This document shows, in pieces, positions 18,801-27,295 of a DNA stretch of 64,000 bases; the first letter of the stretch is position 1, and each line of letters opens with the position of its first letter. Under the pieces are notes generated by a model, which did no database searches, was not told the DNA's origin, and worked only from the letters and a program-made list of their open reading frames with translations. The position numbers and the translations under genes were made by a program. The stretch is from Rhynchopus sp. YZ270_cl-10 (taxonomy: Eukaryota > Euglenozoa > Diplonemea > Diplonemida > Diplonemidae): the NCBI GenBank assembly GCA_964035575.1, contig OZ037865.1, positions 1-64,000 on the forward strand, in the 5' to 3' direction.

Positions 18801-20955
18801 GCGACTCAGTCCTGGGGCAGTACACGTAGCTTTTCCTCAGGGTCCACTCTGCTTTATCTCTGGAGAAGGCAAAGTATTCAGGAACAGTGATGTAGTTCAG
18901 GGTTTGTATTCCCTGGTACTTGGAAGACGGGTCACGTTTTGCGTCGCTATTTGCAGCAAACCAGGCTGTGAGTGTTGTGTCTGTGGCCTTGTCAAGCGCC
19001 TCTGCCTCCTTGCCAGGAAAGTAGTACAGCCTTTGCTGGCCTGCAAGATGAACATCAAGTCTGGTGACACTTGGGTCAATGTATCTCATCTTCGTTCCGA
19101 GAAGGTATCCAATGGCCTCAAGGGACCCAATGTGTATGCCTGACAGATAGCTCATGCACTCATCCGTTTTGTTTTTTTCTCCGTCTTTGGCTGTAACTGA
19201 CACATTAGCATACTCATCGTCCTTGAACAGATACTTGAAGAGGTATCTGATGACAACTGGAGATCCAACAGCCTCTATGTTGAAGTGGCTCATGAACTGG
19301 GTGAGAAGAACTATGTTGTAGGAAACAACATAGCGGTTGTCTCTACAGCTAGGGTGTACCTTCCCTTCTGTGGCCAGCTTTCTTGCCCGCTCTTGGTCTT
19401 TTTCCGCAACAGCGCTTGTTCTCCCATTTTCAGGCCGCATACCATAGCTGTACATTCCTGTCTCAGTTGCTAGGGTATTTTCCCGAAAGTTTTTAGGGTA
19501 GTGCTGTTTGCACCGTGCGTTGCCGTCCGGGCCGGGAACCTTGCATCGCGCACTGGGCACAGTATCACACTTAGTGTGCATCATCTGCTCCGACACCAAG
19601 TTGTATAGCTCTTCTTGCGTTTCGGGATCAGGCAACTGGCACGACACCGCCATGTCAAAAATGGCTGCAGACTTCGGCTTATGCTCCTTGGAAACCCACA
19701 GAAGAAGATGCAAGTGGGGGAGTCCACGCTTCTGGTACTCCACCACACGAACCATTGCCTGGTACGTCCCGAGTGCATTCTCTTTCAACTTTCTCTCAAG
19801 TTGATCCATCTTGAGGTTGAAAACTCGGTGCACAAGATCAGACCTGTCACAGGGTCTTTCTCCTGGACGCAGCTCCCTGAGAATCTCTGGCCAGTGTGGG
19901 TTGGCTGTCATGGTCAGGAAATAATCGGGGCAGCCAAGACGGGCCTTCAACGCAAGTGAATCGTTGAGGTCTTGAATTCTAGCTCTCTTACCACGCGGGT
20001 AGCTGGCATAGAGGGTGGTGGTGGCTGTTGTAGTGTCATTGGTCGCATCGTGTGTGGTGACGCGACGGTTTTCCACCACTGTCGTAACACGGGCCTCTTC
20101 AAGGAATTCTTTTGTTGCATACTTCTTTACTATCTGCTGGCTGTGGTAAGATATGCGTTGCGTAATGGCACGGATGCCAAGCTGAAGGAAGAAGTATTCG
20201 GTCAGCTTGCGCCCTATCAGTGCAGGCCCTGGTTCTCCATCTGGGTTCTTCTCGGTCGCCCGTGAAAACAGGTGGAAGCAGCCATACTCCTGTGCTGACA
20301 CACCACTGTAGGGGTTTGGCGTTGCTTCATCTTTTCGACTGTGTCTCCAACCTGTACTGTCTTTTGGACACACATGTATCAGGGGAAAACACAGTGGCTC
20401 GAACCTGGCATCAAAATCTGATATCTTTCTGCTGTATTTATCGCTTCCTTCACCTTCAGCTTCTCCCTGCATAATAACGCTGTACTGCTGCCGGCCCCAA
20501 CCTGCTGCGTATTTGTGATCATCTGTTCCAGTACTGACAGTATATACAGCACGCAATTCATCTTCTGCAGCGGCGTTTGCGTACTCCCGTCCCGTCTTCT
20601 CAGGTCCTCGCAGATCGTCAAAGTTGATGGCCACATGTGTATTCTCTTCGGCACTGTCCATCAGAACTGAGGCTCTCCTGAACATCCTGACATAGCAATT
20701 GTCTTTCAGCATGGTCATGATGTCCTGGTAGAGGGTTGTGTCGCGTTCCAGTTCTGGGATCCTCTCCATCTCTTGCAAGCCTTTCAAGGCGCGGTCCTGC
20801 TCGTTGTATCCACCAACAAACCAGGTTTGGTTTCTTGTTTCCGCATCGTCAGATAGGCCCATAATTTTCTTCACCCCTTTTCCTTTTACAACTATGTTGT
20901 GTATTCCGCGTGTGTTGGAAAACAACTTGTGGGGGGTATGCAATGCCTTGGCCAT
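15841..20955 (-). CDS. Helitron Rep-helicase with C-terminal OTU domain (left copy)
   Basis: Identical 1704-residue mirror of the gene at 21036-26150; domains are described there. Its start codon lies 40 bp from the palindrome centre, head-to-head with the other copy. No stop or frameshift interrupts it. Codon use is ordinary protein-like, in contrast to the surrounding non-coding repeats. Two identical intact copies imply a very recent duplication, gene conversion between arms, or an assembly duplication. Confidence 0.95.
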   Translation of the reverse strand: MAKALHTPHKLFSNTRGIHNIVVKGKGVKKIMGLSDDAETRNQTWFVGGYNEQDRALKGLQEMERIPELERDTTLYQDIMTMLKDNCYVRMFRRASVLMDSAEENTHVAINFDDLRGPEKTGREYANAAAEDELRAVYTVSTGTDDHKYAAGWGRQQYSVIMQGEAEGEGSDKYSRKISDFDARFEPLCFPLIHVCPKDSTGWRHSRKDEATPNPYSGVSAQEYGCFHLFSRATEKNPDGEPGPALIGRKLTEYFFLQLGIRAITQRISYHSQQIVKKYATKEFLEEARVTTVVENRRVTTHDATNDTTTATTTLYASYPRGKRARIQDLNDSLALKARLGCPDYFLTMTANPHWPEILRELRPGERPCDRSDLVHRVFNLKMDQLERKLKENALGTYQAMVRVVEYQKRGLPHLHLLLWVSKEHKPKSAAIFDMAVSCQLPDPETQEELYNLVSEQMMHTKCDTVPSARCKVPGPDGNARCKQHYPKNFRENTLATETGMYSYGMRPENGRTSAVAEKDQERARKLATEGKVHPSCRDNRYVVSYNIVLLTQFMSHFNIEAVGSPVVIRYLFKYLFKDDEYANVSVTAKDGEKNKTDECMSYLSGIHIGSLEAIGYLLGTKMRYIDPSVTRLDVHLAGQQRLYYFPGKEAEALDKATDTTLTAWFAANSDAKRDPSSKYQGIQTLNYITVPEYFAFSRDKAEWTLRKSYVYCPRTESLVTTNRSRAAKSHLLAIGRLYRTPVLDKELQALRTILMVRKGPTSFDDLMTVEGKKCESFTDAANEMGLLQDGELVKLTLVDAVKTTVSGRCLRFTLAVLLNSFAIPPNNMKELWKTYKVELCKRPLKQGETAPDEEGTVSEQEENEALLDIQNVLRNICGSDVKLEVFGLPTPTAAMRSANDGVSWVMKDEIYNMEKQWQEWEKIEPKLNTKQREAVQRVQLSVTQGKGEMFLLQGAAGTGKTFTYQAMLSWCRSHRGVPAQGDTHRPNIALAVASSGIAAMLLPGGRTSHNRFKFPLDLYPDDHHSVCKLTKEIEDLIRATDLIVFDEVVMANRGHIELLDRTCRKVTGKAMWFGGITVVLGGDFKQILPVTEGDKSATLKNCLHTSPLFQNMTMLSLIEIMRQKDDKNWATYLGTIGDGSCNDREGSISLPRNLYRKDCGDYVVPDDLITHVFPLIGEGVVGNGMILAPTNKAQKAMNNICLKRLCGKQKEVLHEFQLTGKDTCTEESVEGESAIDSDVMNAYQQTGIPDHCITVKVGAPLMLLKNLNPPKGLCNGTRFIVTGVTQLNIQGIIVGDPKRVGTAVNIPRVKNTPDEKKAGFSMQRVQFPVALSFASTINKSQGQTLDRVGLDLTESQCFAHGQLYVALSRCPKAEHVKVAVPLKKWTKSNRTIVEPYRVSNPVYKDMLKSVADRGLEGIFMQLTEAEEAMLQSYHVMTDKEYSEQTHRQAKMPPPSDDHKFWDPMPMQCESIQFEDAEDLVYVARKRKRDPEDKSPKKRKKNNPTSAETTTAQKPKLSITRVLGDGTCFYHAVDQSITKRIGQGNQLRRELELFVVQNSTTIKHHPLIVPENANTVSSIVGTYNALMNRITGRIDGTYATSDYAEQIEFALVSLLKRVLITIVKMNQDNKPSSFHFLGNNLSTEQVLANIPAKDRIILLHTSNPDHFNIGTGSPEHELETHKNGLEQLHRGFPNEILYQVDWEL

Positions 20956-21035
20956 CTGGTGATAAGAATTCAGGCGGTATGAATTCTTAAGAAACGTTTC
21001 TTAAGAATTCATACCGCCTGAATTCTTATCACCAG
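20956..21035. other. Zero-spacer centre of the giant palindrome
   Basis: The axis lies between 20995 and 20996 inside GAATTCTTAAGAAACGTTTC and its mirror, with no spacer at all. The Helitron reading frame stays open upstream of each start codon through the axis and stops seven bases beyond it, so no longer start is available without crossing the centre. TTCTTATCACCAG ends directly at each start codon and could serve as a trans-splice acceptor (inference). Confidence 0.95.
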
Positions 21036-24000
21036 ATGGCCAAGGCATTGCATACCCCCCACAAGTTGTTTTCCAACACACGCGGAATACACAACATAGT
21101 TGTAAAAGGAAAAGGGGTGAAGAAAATTATGGGCCTATCTGACGATGCGGAAACAAGAAACCAAACCTGGTTTGTTGGTGGATACAACGAGCAGGACCGC
21201 GCCTTGAAAGGCTTGCAAGAGATGGAGAGGATCCCAGAACTGGAACGCGACACAACCCTCTACCAGGACATCATGACCATGCTGAAAGACAATTGCTATG
21301 TCAGGATGTTCAGGAGAGCCTCAGTTCTGATGGACAGTGCCGAAGAGAATACACATGTGGCCATCAACTTTGACGATCTGCGAGGACCTGAGAAGACGGG
21401 ACGGGAGTACGCAAACGCCGCTGCAGAAGATGAATTGCGTGCTGTATATACTGTCAGTACTGGAACAGATGATCACAAATACGCAGCAGGTTGGGGCCGG
21501 CAGCAGTACAGCGTTATTATGCAGGGAGAAGCTGAAGGTGAAGGAAGCGATAAATACAGCAGAAAGATATCAGATTTTGATGCCAGGTTCGAGCCACTGT
21601 GTTTTCCCCTGATACATGTGTGTCCAAAAGACAGTACAGGTTGGAGACACAGTCGAAAAGATGAAGCAACGCCAAACCCCTACAGTGGTGTGTCAGCACA
21701 GGAGTATGGCTGCTTCCACCTGTTTTCACGGGCGACCGAGAAGAACCCAGATGGAGAACCAGGGCCTGCACTGATAGGGCGCAAGCTGACCGAATACTTC
21801 TTCCTTCAGCTTGGCATCCGTGCCATTACGCAACGCATATCTTACCACAGCCAGCAGATAGTAAAGAAGTATGCAACAAAAGAATTCCTTGAAGAGGCCC
21901 GTGTTACGACAGTGGTGGAAAACCGTCGCGTCACCACACACGATGCGACCAATGACACTACAACAGCCACCACCACCCTCTATGCCAGCTACCCGCGTGG
22001 TAAGAGAGCTAGAATTCAAGACCTCAACGATTCACTTGCGTTGAAGGCCCGTCTTGGCTGCCCCGATTATTTCCTGACCATGACAGCCAACCCACACTGG
22101 CCAGAGATTCTCAGGGAGCTGCGTCCAGGAGAAAGACCCTGTGACAGGTCTGATCTTGTGCACCGAGTTTTCAACCTCAAGATGGATCAACTTGAGAGAA
22201 AGTTGAAAGAGAATGCACTCGGGACGTACCAGGCAATGGTTCGTGTGGTGGAGTACCAGAAGCGTGGACTCCCCCACTTGCATCTTCTTCTGTGGGTTTC
22301 CAAGGAGCATAAGCCGAAGTCTGCAGCCATTTTTGACATGGCGGTGTCGTGCCAGTTGCCTGATCCCGAAACGCAAGAAGAGCTATACAACTTGGTGTCG
22401 GAGCAGATGATGCACACTAAGTGTGATACTGTGCCCAGTGCGCGATGCAAGGTTCCCGGCCCGGACGGCAACGCACGGTGCAAACAGCACTACCCTAAAA
22501 ACTTTCGGGAAAATACCCTAGCAACTGAGACAGGAATGTACAGCTATGGTATGCGGCCTGAAAATGGGAGAACAAGCGCTGTTGCGGAAAAAGACCAAGA
22601 GCGGGCAAGAAAGCTGGCCACAGAAGGGAAGGTACACCCTAGCTGTAGAGACAACCGCTATGTTGTTTCCTACAACATAGTTCTTCTCACCCAGTTCATG
22701 AGCCACTTCAACATAGAGGCTGTTGGATCTCCAGTTGTCATCAGATACCTCTTCAAGTATCTGTTCAAGGACGATGAGTATGCTAATGTGTCAGTTACAG
22801 CCAAAGACGGAGAAAAAAACAAAACGGATGAGTGCATGAGCTATCTGTCAGGCATACACATTGGGTCCCTTGAGGCCATTGGATACCTTCTCGGAACGAA
22901 GATGAGATACATTGACCCAAGTGTCACCAGACTTGATGTTCATCTTGCAGGCCAGCAAAGGCTGTACTACTTTCCTGGCAAGGAGGCAGAGGCGCTTGAC
23001 AAGGCCACAGACACAACACTCACAGCCTGGTTTGCTGCAAATAGCGACGCAAAACGTGACCCGTCTTCCAAGTACCAGGGAATACAAACCCTGAACTACA
23101 TCACTGTTCCTGAATACTTTGCCTTCTCCAGAGATAAAGCAGAGTGGACCCTGAGGAAAAGCTACGTGTACTGCCCCAGGACTGAGTCGCTTGTCACAAC
23201 AAACAGATCACGAGCTGCAAAGTCCCATCTTCTGGCTATTGGTCGCCTGTACAGAACCCCTGTTTTGGATAAGGAGCTCCAGGCTCTGCGGACTATCCTC
23301 ATGGTGAGAAAAGGACCCACTAGCTTTGATGACCTGATGACTGTAGAAGGGAAAAAGTGCGAGTCCTTTACGGATGCAGCAAATGAAATGGGGCTCCTTC
23401 AGGATGGTGAACTTGTGAAGCTTACACTTGTGGATGCAGTCAAAACCACTGTGTCAGGAAGATGCCTCAGGTTTACCCTTGCTGTTCTACTCAACTCCTT
23501 TGCTATTCCTCCTAATAACATGAAAGAACTCTGGAAGACATACAAGGTGGAGCTGTGCAAGCGCCCTCTGAAGCAGGGAGAGACTGCACCGGATGAGGAG
23601 GGTACGGTATCTGAGCAGGAGGAAAATGAAGCACTGTTGGATATTCAGAATGTGTTGAGAAACATTTGTGGGTCAGATGTAAAGCTCGAAGTCTTTGGAC
23701 TCCCAACACCAACTGCTGCTATGAGGAGTGCGAACGATGGGGTGTCTTGGGTTATGAAGGATGAAATCTACAACATGGAAAAGCAGTGGCAGGAGTGGGA
23801 GAAGATTGAACCTAAGCTCAATACAAAACAGAGGGAAGCAGTTCAGCGTGTTCAGCTCTCTGTGACTCAGGGCAAAGGCGAGATGTTTCTGCTTCAGGGT
23901 GCTGCAGGGACTGGAAAAACATTTACCTACCAGGCCATGCTCAGTTGGTGCAGAAGCCACAGAGGGGTTCCGGCGCAAGGTGACACACATCGTCCTAACA

Positions 24001-26150
24001 TTGCCCTAGCAGTCGCAAGCTCTGGTATTGCAGCAATGCTCCTGCCTGGAGGAAGAACATCCCACAACAGATTCAAGTTTCCCCTTGATCTGTACCCAGA
24101 TGACCACCACTCTGTCTGCAAACTGACAAAAGAAATTGAGGATCTCATCCGCGCAACGGATCTCATTGTCTTTGACGAGGTGGTTATGGCAAACAGGGGC
24201 CATATAGAACTTCTCGACAGAACCTGCAGAAAGGTGACCGGAAAGGCCATGTGGTTTGGTGGAATCACTGTGGTTCTTGGTGGAGATTTTAAGCAAATTC
24301 TTCCTGTCACTGAGGGAGACAAGAGTGCCACGCTTAAAAATTGTCTGCATACTTCTCCTCTCTTCCAAAACATGACTATGCTGTCCCTTATCGAGATAAT
24401 GAGGCAGAAGGATGACAAAAATTGGGCGACCTACCTGGGAACCATTGGCGATGGGTCGTGCAACGATAGAGAAGGTTCCATATCTCTCCCAAGAAACCTC
24501 TACCGAAAGGATTGTGGGGATTATGTTGTACCTGATGACCTCATCACCCACGTCTTCCCTCTGATTGGAGAAGGTGTAGTTGGAAATGGCATGATCCTTG
24601 CACCAACTAACAAAGCTCAGAAGGCAATGAACAACATTTGCCTCAAGAGGCTGTGTGGGAAACAAAAAGAAGTACTCCATGAGTTCCAGCTGACAGGGAA
24701 GGACACATGCACAGAGGAGTCTGTTGAGGGAGAATCTGCCATTGACTCAGACGTGATGAATGCGTACCAGCAGACAGGCATACCTGACCACTGCATCACT
24801 GTCAAGGTTGGTGCTCCTCTAATGTTGCTTAAAAACCTCAACCCACCAAAGGGTCTCTGCAATGGAACGAGGTTTATTGTGACTGGCGTGACACAGCTCA
24901 ACATTCAGGGGATAATTGTGGGTGACCCTAAAAGAGTTGGAACGGCAGTGAACATCCCCAGAGTTAAGAACACTCCTGACGAGAAGAAGGCTGGTTTCAG
25001 CATGCAGCGCGTCCAGTTTCCTGTCGCACTGTCATTTGCCTCTACAATTAACAAGTCTCAGGGACAGACCCTCGATAGGGTTGGACTCGACCTCACAGAG
25101 TCACAGTGTTTTGCACATGGGCAGTTGTACGTTGCTCTGAGCAGATGCCCAAAGGCAGAGCATGTCAAGGTTGCAGTGCCTCTGAAGAAATGGACCAAAT
25201 CAAACAGAACTATTGTGGAGCCATACAGAGTGTCAAACCCTGTCTACAAGGACATGCTGAAATCTGTTGCTGACCGTGGACTCGAGGGCATCTTTATGCA
25301 GCTGACTGAAGCAGAAGAGGCCATGCTACAGAGTTACCACGTCATGACTGACAAAGAGTACTCTGAACAGACCCACAGACAAGCAAAGATGCCTCCACCA
25401 TCTGACGACCATAAATTCTGGGACCCCATGCCAATGCAGTGCGAGAGCATTCAGTTTGAAGATGCTGAAGATCTTGTCTATGTAGCCAGAAAGAGGAAGA
25501 GAGACCCAGAAGATAAGTCTCCTAAGAAGCGGAAGAAGAATAACCCTACATCAGCAGAAACAACAACAGCACAAAAGCCGAAGCTCTCCATTACCAGGGT
25601 TTTGGGGGATGGTACTTGCTTTTACCATGCTGTAGACCAGTCTATTACAAAGAGGATAGGACAAGGGAATCAACTCAGAAGAGAATTGGAATTGTTTGTT
25701 GTGCAGAACAGTACTACAATAAAACATCATCCTCTTATTGTACCTGAAAACGCTAACACCGTATCCTCGATTGTAGGCACCTACAACGCCCTTATGAACA
25801 GGATAACTGGAAGGATTGATGGGACGTACGCAACATCAGACTATGCAGAACAGATTGAGTTTGCCTTGGTGAGTCTCTTAAAACGTGTTCTCATAACTAT
25901 TGTCAAAATGAACCAAGATAACAAGCCCTCATCTTTTCACTTTTTAGGGAACAACTTGTCTACTGAACAAGTTCTTGCTAATATTCCTGCAAAAGACAGG
26001 ATTATTTTATTACATACTTCAAACCCTGATCATTTTAATATTGGTACAGGGTCTCCTGAACATGAATTGGAAACACACAAAAATGGTTTGGAACAATTGC
26101 ATAGGGGATTTCCCAATGAGATTTTATATCAAGTTGATTGGGAGTTGTGA
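21036..26150 (+). CDS. Helitron Rep-helicase with C-terminal OTU domain (right copy)
   Basis: Replication/transposition protein of a rolling-circle (Helitron) transposon, 1704 residues. Rep nuclease: FLTMTANPHWPE at 346-357, metal-binding HUH as GLPHLHLLLW with H414 and H416, and the tyrosine motif YLFKYLFK with Y571 and Y575. PIF1-type helicase: Walker A GAAGTGKT 955-962, Walker B IVFDEV with D1047/E1048, GGDFKQILP 1082-1090, and a late SQGQTLDRVGLDL motif near 1341-1353. A basic stretch RKRKRDPEDKSPKKRKK (1485-1501) suggests nuclear import. An OTU cysteine protease domain follows: GDGTCFYHAV with D1525 and C1528, and a likely partner His in NPDHFNIG (H1666). OTU domains mark the Helitron2/Helentron branch. 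No CxxC zinc finger is seen in the first ~190 residues, so the N-terminus may be short. All key residues are present, so it looks intact. I could not identify the element's termini. Confidence 0.96.
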   Translation: MAKALHTPHKLFSNTRGIHNIVVKGKGVKKIMGLSDDAETRNQTWFVGGYNEQDRALKGLQEMERIPELERDTTLYQDIMTMLKDNCYVRMFRRASVLMDSAEENTHVAINFDDLRGPEKTGREYANAAAEDELRAVYTVSTGTDDHKYAAGWGRQQYSVIMQGEAEGEGSDKYSRKISDFDARFEPLCFPLIHVCPKDSTGWRHSRKDEATPNPYSGVSAQEYGCFHLFSRATEKNPDGEPGPALIGRKLTEYFFLQLGIRAITQRISYHSQQIVKKYATKEFLEEARVTTVVENRRVTTHDATNDTTTATTTLYASYPRGKRARIQDLNDSLALKARLGCPDYFLTMTANPHWPEILRELRPGERPCDRSDLVHRVFNLKMDQLERKLKENALGTYQAMVRVVEYQKRGLPHLHLLLWVSKEHKPKSAAIFDMAVSCQLPDPETQEELYNLVSEQMMHTKCDTVPSARCKVPGPDGNARCKQHYPKNFRENTLATETGMYSYGMRPENGRTSAVAEKDQERARKLATEGKVHPSCRDNRYVVSYNIVLLTQFMSHFNIEAVGSPVVIRYLFKYLFKDDEYANVSVTAKDGEKNKTDECMSYLSGIHIGSLEAIGYLLGTKMRYIDPSVTRLDVHLAGQQRLYYFPGKEAEALDKATDTTLTAWFAANSDAKRDPSSKYQGIQTLNYITVPEYFAFSRDKAEWTLRKSYVYCPRTESLVTTNRSRAAKSHLLAIGRLYRTPVLDKELQALRTILMVRKGPTSFDDLMTVEGKKCESFTDAANEMGLLQDGELVKLTLVDAVKTTVSGRCLRFTLAVLLNSFAIPPNNMKELWKTYKVELCKRPLKQGETAPDEEGTVSEQEENEALLDIQNVLRNICGSDVKLEVFGLPTPTAAMRSANDGVSWVMKDEIYNMEKQWQEWEKIEPKLNTKQREAVQRVQLSVTQGKGEMFLLQGAAGTGKTFTYQAMLSWCRSHRGVPAQGDTHRPNIALAVASSGIAAMLLPGGRTSHNRFKFPLDLYPDDHHSVCKLTKEIEDLIRATDLIVFDEVVMANRGHIELLDRTCRKVTGKAMWFGGITVVLGGDFKQILPVTEGDKSATLKNCLHTSPLFQNMTMLSLIEIMRQKDDKNWATYLGTIGDGSCNDREGSISLPRNLYRKDCGDYVVPDDLITHVFPLIGEGVVGNGMILAPTNKAQKAMNNICLKRLCGKQKEVLHEFQLTGKDTCTEESVEGESAIDSDVMNAYQQTGIPDHCITVKVGAPLMLLKNLNPPKGLCNGTRFIVTGVTQLNIQGIIVGDPKRVGTAVNIPRVKNTPDEKKAGFSMQRVQFPVALSFASTINKSQGQTLDRVGLDLTESQCFAHGQLYVALSRCPKAEHVKVAVPLKKWTKSNRTIVEPYRVSNPVYKDMLKSVADRGLEGIFMQLTEAEEAMLQSYHVMTDKEYSEQTHRQAKMPPPSDDHKFWDPMPMQCESIQFEDAEDLVYVARKRKRDPEDKSPKKRKKNNPTSAETTTAQKPKLSITRVLGDGTCFYHAVDQSITKRIGQGNQLRRELELFVVQNSTTIKHHPLIVPENANTVSSIVGTYNALMNRITGRIDGTYATSDYAEQIEFALVSLLKRVLITIVKMNQDNKPSSFHFLGNNLSTEQVLANIPAKDRIILLHTSNPDHFNIGTGSPEHELETHKNGLEQLHRGFPNEILYQVDWEL

Positions 26151-26450
26151 ACATACATAAAAAGTAATAAAAAAAGAAAAATGAAAGAAGTGGTAACAAT
26201 CGGGGGTATTTTTGCGGGTTGGGTTTGGTGGGTATTTTTTGGGATTGTGGGTTTGGGGATATTAGTTTTGAACACAATACAAATGAAGCATGAAATATGA
26301 GAGAACAAAAACAAAGGAACATTTTATATTTCAATTTTTCCTCAAACCTCCCACACACACCCACACACACCCCTACAGAGTAGCCACAATATGTCCCTCA
26401 ATAGAGAGAATTTTACCAGTCAGGTACATGCGAGGGGTTTTGCCTTATGC
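26151..26450. other. Helitron 3' flank; no gene
   Basis: AT-rich sequence with an A-rich stretch after the stop codon, a GGGTATTTTTGCGGGTTGGG motif near 26205, and a CA-rich run (CCCACACACACCC) near 26350. No CTRR-plus-hairpin Helitron end is obvious. Confidence 0.4.
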
Positions 26451-27056
26451 AGCCAAAAATCCCTGTATTTTCAATACAGGGATTTTTGGTCGGGATCTTG
26501 GCTCTTATGGACAGAACGTAATTTATGGACAGATTTGTCGACATTTCTGTCCATAAATCCCAAAATGGCCAAAAATACTTTTTCAAATGGCTTACTGCAA
26601 GGCTTCAGCGGCGTAATTGCGTCGAAGTATGGTGGTCGTAGGCCCAAAAATACGTAGTAGTAGACAATAATTTACTTGGCTCTGAGGTTGTGGGTACCCT
26701 TATAGGCCCAAAACAGGGAATGCATAAAAACTCACAAACCACAGGTTACCTGCAAACATCAATACACATACTGCAATAGGTTATGCAGGTATGTGGAAGG
26801 GCATTATGCAGGCAAAAATCCCTGTATTTTCAATACAGGGATTTTTGGTCAGGATCCTGGCTTTTATGGACAGAACGTAATTTATGGACAGATTTGTCGA
26901 CATTTCTGTCCATAAATCCCAAAATGGCCAAACTTACTTTTTCAAATGGCTTACTGTAGTGGCTTCATCGGAGCCATTGCCTCGACATATGGTGATAGTA
27001 AACTCCATGAATCGTAGTATACAAAAGGTTACTTGGGCAGCTGAAGTCTTTGGGGT
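26451..27056. repeat. Two diverged ~360-bp direct repeats with hairpins (right copy)
   Basis: Hairpin 1: arms 26455-26469 and 26473-26487 (15 bp perfect, loop TTC). Hairpin 2: arms 26814-26828 and 26832-26846, same arms. Each is followed by ATTTATGGACAG/CTGTCCATAAAT and by AAATCCCAAAATGGCCAAA. The hairpins are identical while the rest of the units differ at many sites. They might be transposon terminal structures or terminators of the Helitron transcript. Confidence 0.8.
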
Positions 27057-27271
27057 ACCTGCAGTCGGCCACATACACGATAATACTGCTAAACGTTCAT
27101 AAATTTTCACACACGCAATAAATATAAACTCCACTTTAGCAACGTGAACTCAAATTCCAATAACTCACCTCACCAACAAGATTCCCTAAGAATAACACAA
27201 TAGAACATTTTCGATACACCAGCCCATAACACATCACACCAGCCTGCCACATATGGTTGCTCACTTCTCGT

Positions 27272-27295
27272 GCGGGTTTGCGGGTTTGCGGGTTT
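27272..27295 (+). repeat. Three GGGTTTGC units at the end of arm B'
   Basis: GCGGGTTT three times. At this point the left copy has ~44 units; here the array passes directly into a 571-bp tandem repeat. Confidence 0.95.

Larger units (their letters stand above)
14721..20995. repeat. Arm B of giant inverted duplication (left copy)
   Basis: Reverse complement of 20996-27270 with x+y=41991. I see no difference between the two copies in any compared stretch. It contains the Helitron gene (reverse strand) plus about 1.1 kb of 3' flank with two hairpin-bearing repeats. Confidence 0.97.
20996..27270. repeat. Arm B' of giant inverted duplication (right copy)
   Basis: Mirror of 14721-20995. Homology ends in CTTCTCGTGCGGGTTTGC, where this copy has only three octamer units before a different sequence begins. 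Confidence 0.97.
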
